From positions 1,129,557 through 1,193,556 of the forward strand of contig JH720305.1 in assembly GCA_000231825.2 (NCBI GenBank): 64,000 nt of DNA, written 5' to 3'. The notes under the pieces were generated by a model that was not told the DNA's origin, did no database searches, and saw only the letters and a list, made by a program, of their open reading frames with translations. Positions 15,201-29,597 of this stretch are shown in pieces. The stretch's first letter is position 1. Each line of letters begins with the position of its first letter. Both the position numbers and the translations under genes were made by a program. Origin of the DNA: Tetrahymena elliotti 4EA. Its lineage: Eukaryota > Ciliophora > Oligohymenophorea > Hymenostomatida > Tetrahymenidae.

Positions 15201-16206
15201 CATTTGATCAAACTTAATTTCATAATTTTCAGTTTTTTCTAAATTGGTGAAAGAGAGCTTATTTAATTTTTTAAACTAAGAAACAAAGTTTTCAACTGAA
15301 GAAAAATTTTCACATATTGATGAATCAAAGCTCAATGAAGTTATCTAATTAGCTTTATTATTTAGCTAATCAAGTACCAAAAGTAGAATCTTTTTTGATT
15401 ATGCAATTTTAATTTTTTTGATCCTAAGCTTATGCAAAAACCTATTATTATTTATATGTTATTTAATAAATTACCATTATCATTTTTAATCATAATTTTT
15501 ACTAAAAAACAGTTAAAGTAGGCAGAAGAGTAAATTCTTATAAAGAAAGATTATTAACTTCAGATATTGAAAAGCTTAAATCCTTTTTTTTCTTTGTTGA
15601 GGATACTCCTTTAGAAAGTAAATATTCATACCCTTCAAAGTTAATAAAGTTACAATTGTGTACATCCCAATTAAAACTCTTTCTACAGCCCTGAGATTTT
15701 AAATGGCTCATCAGCTATTCTATCTAATTATCATTAATAGCACATGAATTAAATCTTACATTTTACACTTTTTTAGATTGATCATCAGCAAATATATTTT
15801 TAAGAAATTGATTTATTACAATAAATGAGCAGCTCTCGAATTCAATTTAACTCAGATTAGGTATGTAAAAGTCATCTTATAGTTTTTCAGATGTAAAAAT
15901 GGCATACTCTTATGCCTTCCATTTAAAGTTTTCATCTTAAAGTTAAGATATGGTATTCTAAAGATCATTATTAGATAAACATTTAATAAATATCTCCAAT
16001 GATGAAATCCTACCAAGCACTAATTCGCTTTAATCTTCAACCTCAAAATTAACTTCACTGCTATTGATCTTTTTCACATAAAAGATGGAATTGTTTTTAA
16101 TTCTAACTGAATATTTATAGCCTTAGATGATAGATTTTTTCCTCTCATTTAAATCATTTAAATTTTCTAAGATTTATCCTAAATCTTTTTTTTGAATTTA
16201 ATCCAT
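3205..16206 (-). CDS. Giant leucine-rich-repeat multi-span membrane protein, copy 1
   Basis: Starts with ATG at 16206 (MDQIQKKDLGQILENL) and, through many short introns, stays free of TGA to 3205. The product is about 3,900 residues. Most of it is irregular leucine-rich repeats of the kind YLDFSGN, INLSGINISD and YLDLTKNPRLTS, plus a Q/N-rich linker near 12250. The C-terminal part (5200-3600) has about seven hydrophobic helices such as FTIIFLSILLFPLTLFHLI and IPQIIILAIYHY, then a basic/serine-rich tail. Introns placed by frame and GT/AG include 15502-15442, 14903-14833, 14708-14632, 5498-5442, 4826-4745 and 3612-3552; 6761-6616 and 9498-9293 are less certain. If the last is wrong, the locus is two genes (16206-9286 and 9244-3205), but they would be only 41 bp apart. 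Function unknown: LRRs suggest protein binding and the helices a membrane location. It is paralogous to the next gene. Confidence 0.72.
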
Positions 16207-16863
16207 AATAGATATCGTTTTTTAATATTAATATAACTAATCAATAAATCTTTAGATAATCTTATTTGCAAGTTAAATTACTAAAAATTTAAATAAGATT
16301 GATTACCAAATAGTCATTAAAAAATATACAATTATAGATAGATTTAAGTTTTACTTATGTATCTAACATATATTTTTAAAAAATAACTTTTTTTTTCAAC
16401 ATAAATAAATAAACAAAGAACTTTTGTAAATAAAATTTTTCACAAATTTTAAAAATTAAAATATTCAATAATTCTATGTTTATTTTTTTAACTATAAATA
16501 ATTAAATTTTTAAAAAAATGTATCATAAATATTTTAATCTTTGATCTAACTCAAAATAAAAATAATCATAGTCCACTGATTAAAATAGCCATAATCAAGA
16601 GGACGAATTTGAAGAATATGAAATAGAAGTATTAGATTTTATTTTAAGATAAATTAAAAAATATCCTTTCAAAACTAAATTCAAATAATGATAATAGGAT
16701 GTAAGTAATTATGTGAATAATTTAAAATATAAAGTCAAATTAGACATCAAAGAGAAACAATAATTTAAAACTAAATATTTAAAATAAATTAATATTTTTA
16801 AAAGAATAAAACAAAATTCAAGTTTATGATTTACTTTTTAATAGATATTTATTATTTTATAAT
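16207..16863. other. Spacer between the two giant genes, with a broken short ORF
   Basis: This spacer lies upstream of copy 1 and downstream of copy 2. On the plus strand, 16518-16691 is a 58-codon frame starting with ATG but interrupted by TGA at codon 9. After that stop it reads NQEDEFEEYEIEVLDFILRQ and ends TGA at 16689-16691. The acidic, protein-like composition suggests a gene remnant or an exon of an unseen short gene. The rest is AT-rich with no recognisable feature. Confidence 0.35.
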
Positions 16864-19800
16864 TCATATTTAAATGATAAACTTGAAAACATCTTCTTTA
16901 TTTTGGTAAATCCATTGAAATTTAGTATCTTTTTTACTCTCTTTGTACTAGTTTAGAGACTCTATAATATGCTTTTAACTTAATAATCTAACATCAGTTT
17001 TATAGACAATAAAGATTTTGTAAAATTCTTTAACCATTTTCAATTCTTAGCTTTCTTTAATCATGTGTTACTTGAGTGTAAAATAAAGCATAACTTCTAA
17101 CTGAATATAGTTATATACTAAATGAACCACCAAGATGAATAAAAACTTTTTTTAATTTTATAAATAGTAAAATTTAATAATAATTAAAAAATAATTATAC
17201 TTTAATTATAAAACCTGGAGAAATTATTTCTATATTCCATTTCCCAATCACTATGAATTGTATTACTAAGCAAGGGATATTGTAAAAAAAGAAAAGTAAG
17301 AATTTATTCAGGAAACGTGGAGAGAAAGCTAAATCTCTTAAATAGTTGGGAATTGGCCACCAGTTTAGTGGTTTTTATGTATTAGTTGAAAGAATATTAA
17401 GCTGCTTATCCATTAAGTATGAATAGGTAAATTCACTATACAAATGAGCTCTTTCTATAAAAACAGTGCTTTAATTAATGTTTCTCTCTTTAAATTATGA
17501 TTTAATAAACCATAAGAATTTGATGACAATTGGTGTTAAGATAAAGGCTAAATAAACATACCCAATCGTATTAGCTCCATCATCTTTATTGTGAATCAAA
17601 ATATTTGTATATTAAATATCTGTAAATAAATTATATCTATTTATGAAAATGCATATTAAATCCAATATTCTTTCATTAATAAAGCCATAGCATAAAATAT
17701 TATTAGCCATTTAATCAAAAATAGACTGAAAGAAGACTATTTCAAGCAGGCAAAAAACAAAATTAATAGATAGATAAATATAATCAATATTCAAATTTAT
17801 ATCATATTATGTGATAGTCTATCCTCTATACCAATAAAATTGAATGAAAATAAAGATTGCCTAGAATAAAATATTTGCAATAAAGAAAAAATTAACTTTC
17901 CTAATAATTTTTTATTCCCATGTTTCCTTAAAACTCTAATAACTTGAGTTTATGTTATGGTAATCTTTATCGTTTAAGCTTTTCAAAAATTTTTTTATTC
18001 TATAAGCTCTAATTTTCTAGTTCTGGAATTATTTTATTTGCTAATCCTAAATATTTTAAATTAAATCTCTTAAATATGGTTCAACAAACATTTAAGATTT
18101 TATCATAAATTAAAAAAATGAATAAAATAATTAGATTTATTTACTTCAATTTGTTGATTCCCAAGCAAACTATTCAAAATAGAAATATCATAATCATAAT
18201 AATATTAAAATTTCTTCAAAACTAATGGAGTTTATTTTTTGACTTCAATATATAAATCTTTTTTGAGATATCTTTTATATCTTAAAAACACTTTTTTTTC
18301 TAAACCCTCTTTGTAAATTCTTCCTGGCTTCAAAGTATAGTGAATTATTAAAAAAGGTGTTGCTAACAGAAAAACTAAGATAGCCAAAATAATTGATTTT
18401 TCTTTGGATTTTCCTAAAAGTAGATCAATCTATTTGTGGAAACCTTAGCTTATTACTTCTTGAAGTGACTCGTTTTTTTCATCAATGATTTTACTTTCAG
18501 CTTCAATTTTAATTTGGTTAAGACTTCTAGCTTATAATTGGCACAACTCTTTTTCCCAGATAATAAGCTTTTACTCTTAACACAATTTATTTAATTTTTC
18601 TTTGTTATTTTATTTTTCAAGGAACAATTATCCTTCATTTTGTTCATCGTCTTTTTGGAGAGTTTGTTTATCTTTAGATATTATTTAAATATATGTATTG
18701 TTAAATGAAAATGATAAAATGAAATCTAGTAAATACCTTTCTCTCTATCAATTTATTAAAGTCTGTTTTACATAATCTTGATTGTTTCTTATACAATATT
18801 ATATCTATCTTTTAACAGCTCAAATTCTTGTCTTTTAATCGAAATATCAATTTTAGGGTTATCTACTGGTCGGTTAATCAGACTGCAATATGCTACTTTC
18901 AAGCTACTATTATTTATTCTTTAATTAAAGGTTAAATCAACTAGTTTAAGATATTTTAATTCTTTTGGATTCGAGATAAAACTGCTAAATGATACTAAAA
19001 ATCGATCTCCAATATTTTAATTTTATAGTTCTATGCTATTTAAAAATTAAAATTTTTTAATTAACTTTACTAATCTTTCTTATGTTTAATCGTCTTATGA
19101 ATAATTCACAGCAAGAGAGTTAGAGTTAGATGATTTTTCTTATTATTAAATTTCCTGATAATTAACATTTTCTAAACCTAAATTGATTTCATTCCAGTTT
19201 TTTAACTTCTGATCTATTTTATATTTTAAACCTTTACTGTTGAAATAAATGTTGTCATTGAAGTTAATAGAACCTACTAAGTCTTAAATATAGTTATAGT
19301 AAAGAATAAATCCATCTTATTAAAAATAGTAGGAACCTTTTGGCTAGCATATTTATTTTATATACTGAATTTACTACAAGATATAAAATTCATCTGGTGA
19401 CAAATAAGCTTCTAATATTTCTTTGACAGCAATATCATTTATTGATTTTTAAATTAAGAAAAGTGTTTTTACTAAATGTTTCTAGATATCATCAGGTATT
19501 TATATATTTAAATTTTTTGGTATTTACTAAATCTTTTCAATTATTTGAATAGTTTTTTTAATTAATTTTTGTGTTTAATAATAATCTTCTTCCCAAAGAT
19601 ATATCTCAGTCATATTATTTAGGTGTAAAACACTAGTTCCACTGATATTTTTTTAGAATTATGAGTTTATAAAATAGATGCATAGAAAATCTAAGCTCTG
19701 TAAAGGAGACTAAAAAATTAAGTTCAGAGAATAATCTAAATTTAAATCTTTATTAATTGGAATATATTCAATAAATCCTTTTTATTAATATATATTTTCT

Positions 19801-22800
19801 ATTATTTTGTTATCAATTTCTCCTTAAAGTCCGTTTTATTGTAAAAAAGCTTAAAGATTTAATGCAGGACTCATAAAAATTATATCTAAAAACAGTTTAA
19901 GGTATTCTTTCTGGCCCTGATAATGTTAAGTTAAATTTTAAATGACTAAATTATTCAAAAGTTGTCTGTAAAAAAAGCTCTTTTAGAAAATATATCTAAT
20001 AATTTTTTTATCAATATTAATATTTCCTGTAAATTTTATAGAATAGAAAAAGTATTAAAATGCTATTTGATTGAATTCTTCAAAATCTTATTATTCAAAA
20101 TACTTTAAGATGGGTAAAATGAAATCTTTCAGATTTGAAAATTGGCAATCTTGAAATCTCAAGAATTGTATTTTTTAGATTTGGTTTTTTTCATCATTTC
20201 CTTATTCCAAAACAGCTTTAAGATGTTCTTTTTGGACATTTGATTTACTAAAATCTAATGAGATTAAATTTTTGAAGTTTTTTAGAAATTTTTTAAGATA
20301 ATTGCTACTGATTATATTTCCTGTTTATTTTTATTTTTCTATCACTGATGTTCCCTTAATTAGATTTTAAACTCCTATTTCTTCTTCATTAAATACTTCT
20401 TCATAAACTGAATCTTGTATTTCTTCTATATTATTTTAGTCTCCTTAGTTTTGTTTTGGTCTATTAAATTAGCTTTATTTTAGTATAAAATTTGTTTAAG
20501 GAGGATTTCTAAGAATACTGCTTGAATTCATGGAATCTTTCTATCTGTAACTATTATGGGATTAGTTAAGATTCTATCCAGAACTTACCTTTTTGGTTTT
20601 AATTTATTATTCTTTCTATATCTATTTATAATCCTCTTAGAAATTATTATTTTTTTTAAACTTTAAATGTGATGATTCAAATAAAATTTAGTTAACAGCT
20701 ATTTTTTGAAGTAATTCTTAGTTCCATAAAGAACTGTATTGATTAAATAATTTTTCTAATGAGTATTAATTTTTAGAAAATTGCATTAAATCTAAAACTA
20801 AATCAATATTTTAATACTTATTTCTATTTTCTTCTCCTTCAGTTTTAGTAATAAAAATTTCTATACTATTATCAAAATAACTCTCAAAAAACTCTAAGTT
20901 TTACCTATATAAACTAAATTTATCATCATCTGGTCGAAATTCAAGTTTATTTAAATGGAGTTTACTAGAAGGAGAGATCATATTATTTGATTTGTATTTC
21001 ATCAATTCTTCTTTCCTTAAAATTAACATATCTAAGGGATATTTTGGGTACTTTAATGTGTATGGATTCAATACCATTTAAGGAATGAATTTATTTTTAG
21101 TTAATTCAAGAGCATGTAGCCAATTAACCTAATTGCTCTTTTCTTAGATAAGCATCTTGAACATTTCAAGTTAAGCCTCCGTATCTAAAAATTAAATTTC
21201 TTCTAAGTTTTAATTCGAATTTAGAACTAGAGTCATTAAATACTTAAATTCTTCATATCTTAGTTCAAATAGAATGCATATTTTTTATAAATATCTTAAT
21301 TTATGTATGTCATATATCAGCAATCTATTAATTTTACTACTTGTTTACTATTCTTAAAAGTCTATAATATTAAGTTATTATATATATTTATAGTTTTCTG
21401 AGTTTTTTAATTATTTTAATTTTTCGAAATTCATTTTCTATCCTTCAAACTTTTAAGGATTGACCTAATTACCATTTGCAGTCTTAAGAAAGTTTAGTAA
21501 CTTATGATATAAAATTATATCGATGTCATTTCTTTCTAGATCTTACTATAGAGTAATACCTTTTAAATAAGGAATTTATTACATAGATTCAGTTAAAATA
21601 TTCAATAATCTAAGCTGTTTTGTCTTTAAAGGTTGTGAAATAGCTTCACTTTCATCCCAACAGGTGAAAATAACTCTTTGCCATTTTGTTAAGCATTTAT
21701 TTTTAATTTGGAATAAATCTTTAAAATTTTTATCATTTACTTTATCCAAATAAATAATCATTTCTTCTAACTAAAATATTGCAAAATTCTAAAAATTATA
21801 AGATTAAGTTTCTTCACTGTGAATAAATTATATTTCTCTAGATACTGCCTTTGAGATACTATATAGAGGAAAGCTGGTTTATTTTTTTAGATAATATTTT
21901 AACAGAGTGACTGGTTATTATTATATTATATTTGAATTTTAAACCATAGCAATAGTTTCAACGTTTTTAAAAACATCTTAAAATTCATTTATAAACTCTT
22001 ATGAGATATTCCCAGCATTCTAAAATTATATTTCTTTAATTATATGGTGAGAATAACACTAAAACAAAGGAGGTTACTTAGAAGGTTCAAATTTGAAATC
22101 TCCTAAATCAGCTAAAAAATTTAATTATTAGCTAAACTATTAACTTTTTTTGTATCCCTGAAAAACTAATTCATTGAAAGTATTAAATTCCTCTTTAGTT
22201 TTATTTGGGTTAGTATTTTTAAACTGTTTTATGCTTTCTTAAATAAATTATAAATTATTGAAATTCGGAGATAATTTCTTATTTTCAATCTGCTATTTCA
22301 AAAAATTTAATATCTCTGGAGTTAATTAGAATTAGCTATTATATGTTATCTTTTTAATACCAAATAGATTAGCACCTGCAATTTCTTTGAGTTACTATGG
22401 TATTTTTTTGAAATCTCTTTACTCTTAATTATGCTCAAATGAATCATTTAAATTTACAGAAATTTAAGATTAAGACATAGAATTTTATTCCTCTGAGATT
22501 ATCTTTATATCAGATTCAAAATCTTCATCTTAAAATTTTGGGATTATTAATTCTTCTACAAAATTAAAAGATGGACTACTCAAGAATTCAACAAAATTAT
22601 TATCTTAATCTTTTTGAAATAAAAATGTTTAATAAATACCTTTCATTTTATTTTTTGATAATTAATAATCTAATTTAAAAAATTAAAATTATAGAATTTT
22701 TATAACACAATGTAAAATTAAAAGAATTAAAAAAAATAATTAATCTAATTTAAAAAAATTACATTGACTTCTGAAATTTTCTAAATTAAATTTTTTTAAT

Positions 22801-25800
22801 TTGAAATTATTAGAATTTAATTTCGAAAAAAATTATTTCTAGTTTTTGATAATTTCCAAATTATCTTGAATCAATTGATCATATTCTAGTAGAGGCTTAT
22901 TGCTCTAATCCATCATTGTCTCCAAATTCTACCATTTTTATATTTTTATTTTTGGTTGATTAGATATTTTGTTAATAAAAAATACTTACATTATAGTTAT
23001 TGAATCGTTTTATAGACAAATAATTTAACATTCTCATTTTACTTGATTTAGAAAATTCAGACCAAAAATAGTTAAATTTAGGTTAATCTTTAACAGATAT
23101 TATCAATTTTTAAAGATTATATAAATGATCAGATTGTGTAAATAGACATTAAGCTTCATTTATGTAGTTTTCAAGCTCACTCAGTTCTAAAGAAATTATT
23201 TTTTATGTATAAAAACTATTGGCAATAGAGTTTATAAACTAAGCTTAAGATATTTATATGTTATGAAGTTAGCTGAAATCAAAATCGATGTTGATTAGAA
23301 CAGATCTAAAGAGGTAGAAAGGTTTTTTTAACAGATAATCATATTTTAAATTATTGATGTACTTTAAATTAGGAAGATTATATGCATTACACAATTTGAT
23401 ATAAATTGTTTCATCTAATTAGTCATAAGTAGTAGAAATTTTCTCAATATTAACAGCAAATCTGCTTTCAATTATTTGACAAATCTAATTTAAAATTTAA
23501 TTGAATTAAATTAAGGAAAAGAAATTTATTTTACAGAACTAGGTGTGATCTAATATTATGATAAATCAAGGTTTTTTATATTCAGTAAATATTCAGAATT
23601 AGCTAATTCTTGCAATGACTCAAAAGTAAATGAGATACTTGAAAATCTAATCCATAAATCAATTGTAATGAAGCAATGAATGAACTTTTCGATCTTAAAT
23701 AATTTATTAAAAGGCTTATTTTTAAGAATCAAAATAAGTGTTTTCTCAGTTAATCTTGTATTTTCAACATCAAATTGTAAAAGCGATTTGAAAGAAATTT
23801 TATCTTAATCTATCTATTATTTATAAATATAACTTAATCATTTAATTTAAATGTTTCTAAAAAAAGCTTACCATTTCCTTCATGAAAGAATCATCTACAG
23901 CTGAGATATTGTTCAATGATATTTTTTCTACTTTGTTAAATACCATTAATACTTTTAAAAGCAATTCTCTTGATATTAATGTTTTATCAAGATTTAACGC
24001 ACTAAGTTAAAATTATCTTTAAAAGAGTTATACCTGCTCATCTAAATTATTTTAAGGTATTGAGAAATAAGCAATTTTTCTCATAAATTTTTAATCTATG
24101 TAAAGACTTTCATAAAAGTTAGCATTCCTATTGAAGGATTGGCTTGTACTTTCCTTCTAAGAAGAATTTTAACTCTTTTTATCAACTTCTAATAAATTTG
24201 CAAGCTCAGGTTAGTTTTCTTCTGTGTGGGGAATATCTATGTTTTTGTGATTTCTTCTTTCACCTAAAACTGTTTGATTATTTTCTAAAATACTTGGAGA
24301 AACTTAAAACTGATAGTTAAAATCTAATTTGTCAATTATAAGAGATTCAATATTTAATGAGCTGATTTGTTTCAAATGAAAAAGGATATTTTCATAAAAT
24401 GATGAAAGATGATATTAATCTAAATTGAATTAGACGTATTTGATATATTTGCAATATAGAATTTTCTAAATTAATTCTTCTTCTAAATGAGATAACTTAT
24501 TTAAGTTAACACAAGTAAAGGCATTTTATTTTGTGGTTAGATTTTCTATTGTTGATGATTAAATATTCCATTCTCTAGTTTTAGAATAAAGACACTCCAA
24601 GTAATTAAAAGAGTCTTTTACTTTTGCAAATATATCAATATTTTAATTCACTGTGTCAATCAAATTTCCAGTTTACTCTATCCAAACTTTATCAGTTTTT
24701 TGGATTATTCCCAAGAATTATTATAGTGTGATATCTGAAGCTTATAGATTTATTAAATCAACAGATTTTGGTATCTAAATTACAATAGAATCTTAATTAT
24801 CCTATTTCATGAAATTCAAATTCAAAAATTTTGGAACTTAACCCTCGTTTTTCTTTATTTTAATGTATTCCATCATTAAATTAAAATCATAAAAAGTTAA
24901 ATCTTTTTAGACATTTAATTCAAAAAATTTTCTTAATTAAAACTTTGATTCTATCTTTTATTGTAATTTCTAATTTAAAATATGATTAATTAATTTAAAA
25001 GATAAGCTCATATCTTGAAGGAAAATGCAGTTGTCTAAAATTAAATATTAAAGCTTTTCTATTCTTTGATTAGCAAATATTGCTGCTATAACATCTGAAT
25101 CAGCATATGTGCCTGATAGGTTTATGTACTTAATGTTCATAAGAAGAGGACAATTTACAAAAAAATAACAAAGAGCTTCTTTACTGATATTTTAATTTTT
25201 TGATAAATCTAAGTAATTAAATTAAAAATACTCCTCCTTAAATTATTCAAGTAGATTATTAATATCTCTTTTATTTTCTTTTAAATTATCCAAATCAAGT
25301 GCAAGAAAATCTTATATTTATTCAGTTTATGACATAAAGTACAAAAAGTTGTCATCAATCAAGTGTTTATGCTCAAAGATAAAATAATCATAATTGAAAT
25401 TTTAAATAATCCTATAATTCATAAAGGCTTTAACAAGGAATGATAATTCATATTTCTTTAAATTTTCCTTGAATTCTTCCTTTGAAATTTTTAAAATTAA
25501 TTTATAGTTTGCCAAAACTGATTAAAATTTCTGCTCTAGTTCCTCTTTACTGAAGGGTTATTCTTTAGAATTAAGTTAAATTTTCTTTTTTAAATCTTAG
25601 AATAGTGGAAGATCTTATGGTCTACCTTCTTAAGTTATCAAATTAACAAGCTTTTGAAGAATAAAAAATAATAATTTTAGACGGTGTTGAGATGATATTA
25701 TTTAAATTAATTACATTTTTATCCAAAAATAAGTCTCTTAATTTAAACAATTGGTTTTTGAATATTTTGTATATTCTCTTTGGTTTAGTATTTGTATTCC

Positions 25801-28800
25801 TTAAATCAATATATTTTTTCGATTTCTTTTTGAATTTGTTAAAAATAACTGTCAGCATTTTGTCATTAAGAGTAGCTCCTTACAAATTAATAATCTAATT
25901 AATAAGTTATAAAAATATTTGTCAGAATATCAACTAAATCAACTTATAAATAATACTTACTGGGATATCAGCATTTGAGGAAATTAGAGATTCCAATATT
26001 CTAACATCTAATAAGTCAATTCTTTACTACAAGAATTTCATTTTGTTTAATTTTTTTAGGTATTCAGAATCTAATATAGAACTTATGCCTTATGAAGATA
26101 TTAAAGGACATTCAGTATAGTAGATATATTTAAGAGATGTGAGTTTTTTTGAGACAGAAATTACTTGCAATGCTTTATCACTAGCCCAAGTATTTCTTAT
26201 GTCTATAAATATAATATCTAGATGCTCTGCCTTTTGAGATATGAATAACTAGCTAAAGCATATGTCAATATTATTATACTTCATACCTGAGAGATCTAAA
26301 AATTTTACATTTTTAAACAGCTAATTTAATCCTATTTCAGTTATAAAACCAATGGTGAGGTGTTCTTTGATGGCAAAAAGGCATTCTAAATTGAGTTCAC
26401 TTTGTTATTTGATTTAATAAGCAAATTTAATTAATCCAGTATCAGTTAAATTCTAACAGTCTTAAAGATAGATATACTTTAGCTTTTTGCATTTTTTTGA
26501 AATCAATTCTAAAGATTCGTTATCTGCTTCTGTCATATTTAAATTCAATTTTAAGATATCTAAATTGGAAACAATTACTTTTAAAAAGTTATTTAATTCT
26601 AGATTATTCATTTAGCACCTAGATAAATTGATTTCTAACAATTAATCACATTTTATACTTCCTGAAAAATTCTATTTCAAATAATTCCAGCTATCTCTTG
26701 AAAGTTAAAAAGAAGTTTGACTAAATAATTAGATGATATTTGGGATTGTGAAATTATTCAGCTACTTTTTTTACCTTTTGAGCTTTTTAGTTTTAAATAA
26801 AATTATTTAATATTAAACAAGACATATTGATAAAAATTTAATTTGCAAACAAAAATTGCTGTTTTAATTTTTAATAAATCTATTTAATTGAATAATGTTC
26901 AATTTTAATGAAAATATTACTCGGAATTTTTAATTAATTTGCAATAAAGGAACATTCTTGCATAAAATGTATTTAATTTGAGGAAAGACTTTTAGTATAT
27001 CTAGTACTATTTCGAATTCCATTTTAGTATTGCTTATATCTAAAACCTCAAATGAAGTTTCAAACTCTTCTTGTATTCCAAATGTGCATTAAAGAGAAGA
27101 ATAGGATAAATCTAAATAATTGCTATTAGTATAACAGGTTTTATCATAGAATGCTTCATTTGTTAAGTCTATCAAATGAGGAAATTACTAGTTTGTTTAG
27201 TTAAAATCACATAATTTGTGCAAAATAATATTCGTTTTATATAAATCATCAGGGGTGCATAAAGGACATCCTTTAATATTTATTTCTTGAATATTTGTTT
27301 ATGATTCCTCTTCAATCTAATTATAAATATAACTTGGATTAAAAATAGTTTTTTAGACAGATAAATTGAGTAATTATTGATGTGTCTATTCCCAAAGCAA
27401 TTTAATTGTAGATCCTTTACTTATTTTAGCAGAGCAAATATTTAATTTTTTAAGTGATGGGAATGAGTTTGAAAAGCTCTATGAAAACTATTTTATTTGT
27501 TTATCAAAGATATTACATTTTCCCATATTGATTTTTAATAAATTGCTTTTTTTGACATTGAAAAGCTTTTCGAACTGTATTGAATTGATATACTTACAGG
27601 AATAAATACTTAAAATTTATAGTTGCTCACAACCTTCTAATAATTTGAAGAAGTTTCCACAAATTTTTGTTTTATTTAGTCTTAAATAATTTAATTAATT
27701 GATAGATTAACTTAATTGGTAGAAAAATGCAGAGGTAATGTTCTCATTGTTTGAAAAGTCTAAACCTTTTAAGTTCCTAATCTAATTTTGCTCACCAATT
27801 TATTGATCATCCTCTAAAAATTAAAATTTCAAAGAATGTAAAAAAATTTATTTTGAAGTTATTTTTACATTCAAGCATTTTTGTTATGTAAGACGATATT
27901 GTGTCATCAACAGAAGATTTAAGGTTGGAAAGATCGAGTTGAACTAAACTCTTGATAAAAGTGAGATACTTCGTTCCTTTATGAGTTAACTAAAATTTAA
28001 AAATTATATAATATGAAAACTAATATTATTATTTACAAATCTACATCCTGATACATTTAAAAACTTTAAGGTGTTCATAACTGAATATTTTTATGATAAT
28101 GAACAACATACATCATCCGTTATATGTGATTCCTTTAGATTTAATGAGATCAAATTCTCACTCAAAAAGTAAGTAATCAAAGTGATAAACTAGCCAACAT
28201 TAACAAATTAGCATTTCTAAAAATCAATATGCTTGATTTATGAAACAATTTACATTTTCATAAATTTATCTAGCATGGTTCTTGATAAATTACAGTTTTT
28301 TAACTTAATTGAAAATAAATTCTTGAATATATCTTTATACATTTTTTGAAATGTAATAGGTTTGCTTTAATCTCCTAAATTTGTAAATGATAAACATTCT
28401 AAGAAATCTAAGTTGCTTTCCTCAAAATTGAAACTATCAAAATCATCACAAACACTAGAATCAAAAGACAATTTCCTTAATTAAGCTATTGCATTTATAT
28501 CTAATAATATTCCATTCATCAACTTAGGTTAAGGTTATTTCAAATTTTTAATCTTAATAGATAATAACTAACTATTTTTTAATTTAAAATATAATTAATG
28601 TTTTTAGATAAGATGTATTTTACCATTAGCTCACTAACTGAGGAGTTTCAATAAGAGACAAAGATGAAAAACCTTTTAAATAAAGAATTTATCCTATGTG
28701 ATTTAATCCATTTTAATCTTTATTCTTAAAGATAAATTCATCAATTAGTGGGCAATCTATAAACCCAAAAGATGGTTTCTTTTCGTTATTATTACTAATT

Positions 28801-29323
28801 TATTATTCTAACTCATCATCGCTCTTCAGTTTAGAATTAACTAAGTATTAAAAATCATAATTCGTGAAAAAGCATTCCTACAGGATATATTAAACAGTTC
28901 TTTTTTCAATTATAGTCCTAATAGTCTGATATGAACATTTTCTAATTATGATTTGAGAAAGCATAATGTTATCCAAAATCAAATTATTTGAATTCTAAAG
29001 AATCTCTGTTAGGTAATATTTAATCTTCAAGGGTTACCACTTCTTGGTTTGAATTTCTTCAATCTCACTAATAGTTTCTTTTAAACTTTTTCTTTGTATA
29101 TTCCTTATTGCGTACATTTTCTTGGCAGATGTAAGGAACACATCTTTCTATAAGAACAAAAAATGTTGAAAATAATATCTACAAATAAATTTTTGAGTAA
29201 ATTATATACATCTTCTATTGCAATTTTTTCACCATCACCACTATGATAATTATCTTTAGATAGTTACTATTTGTAGATAACAATCTTGTCATTATAAAAC
29301 TTCAAGGTGTTCTTTTACCACAT
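16864..29323 (-). CDS. Giant leucine-rich-repeat multi-span membrane protein, copy 2
   Basis: Starts with ATG at 29323 (MWQKNTLKFYNDKIVIYKQQ) and ends TGA at 16864-16866. It encodes roughly 3,800 residues across many short introns; those placed by frame include 29209-29148, 26920-26783, 22762-22670 and 17200-17146. The N-terminal two thirds are leucine-rich repeats, some of the cysteine-containing F-box/AMN1-like type (YIYLQDCQNLTDTGL near 26450). A long Q/N-rich section covers about 22640-18700. The C-terminus has about six hydrophobic helices (for example KSIILAILVFLLATPFLII and FLFILVVHLVYNYI). It matches copy 1 segment by segment: KLSFDSSVCDDF versus SLSFDSSICENF, LNVSGCRFLTHKGTKYLTFI versus IDVSGCQNLTHKGIKYLTLI. 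The pair is therefore a tandem duplication. The intron at 22762-22670 joins two blocks that could otherwise be called as separate genes (second ATG 22646). Function unknown. Confidence 0.72.
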
Positions 29324-29597
29324 TTTAAAAAAAATAAACTTATGAAGATAATGTTTTTAGAATTTATTTTCGTTTTTTTTATCTAATTTTTTAAGTATTA
29401 AGTTGAATTATCAAATTTATTTACTTATTAATCCAAAAAAAAAAAAGGAATGTAAAATGGGATGAATAAGTTCACTAAAATTATAAATAAGTAAATCCTG
29501 TTTTAGAGATATCACATTCAAATTACAGATAAAGTAAATAAAAAAACAAGTAACTAATAATTTATAAAAATTTTTTATCTTTATTTGTTAAAGAATA
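29324..29597. other. Short spacer between START gene and giant gene copy 2
   Basis: A 274-bp AT-rich gap between two genes on the same strand. It presumably carries the terminator of the START-domain gene and the promoter of the giant gene. An A-run lies at about 29436-29447. Nothing else is recognised. Confidence 0.5.

Noticed and set aside
16542..16544. In-frame TGA at 16542 read as selenocysteine
   Set aside because: No SECIS-like stem is evident downstream, the peptide is not a known selenoprotein and the codon lies near the start; a simple broken frame is more likely.
25643..25898. Short frames on both strands around 25643-25898 considered as separate genes
   Set aside because: The minus-strand one is an internal part of an exon of giant gene copy 2; the plus-strand one is its shadow.
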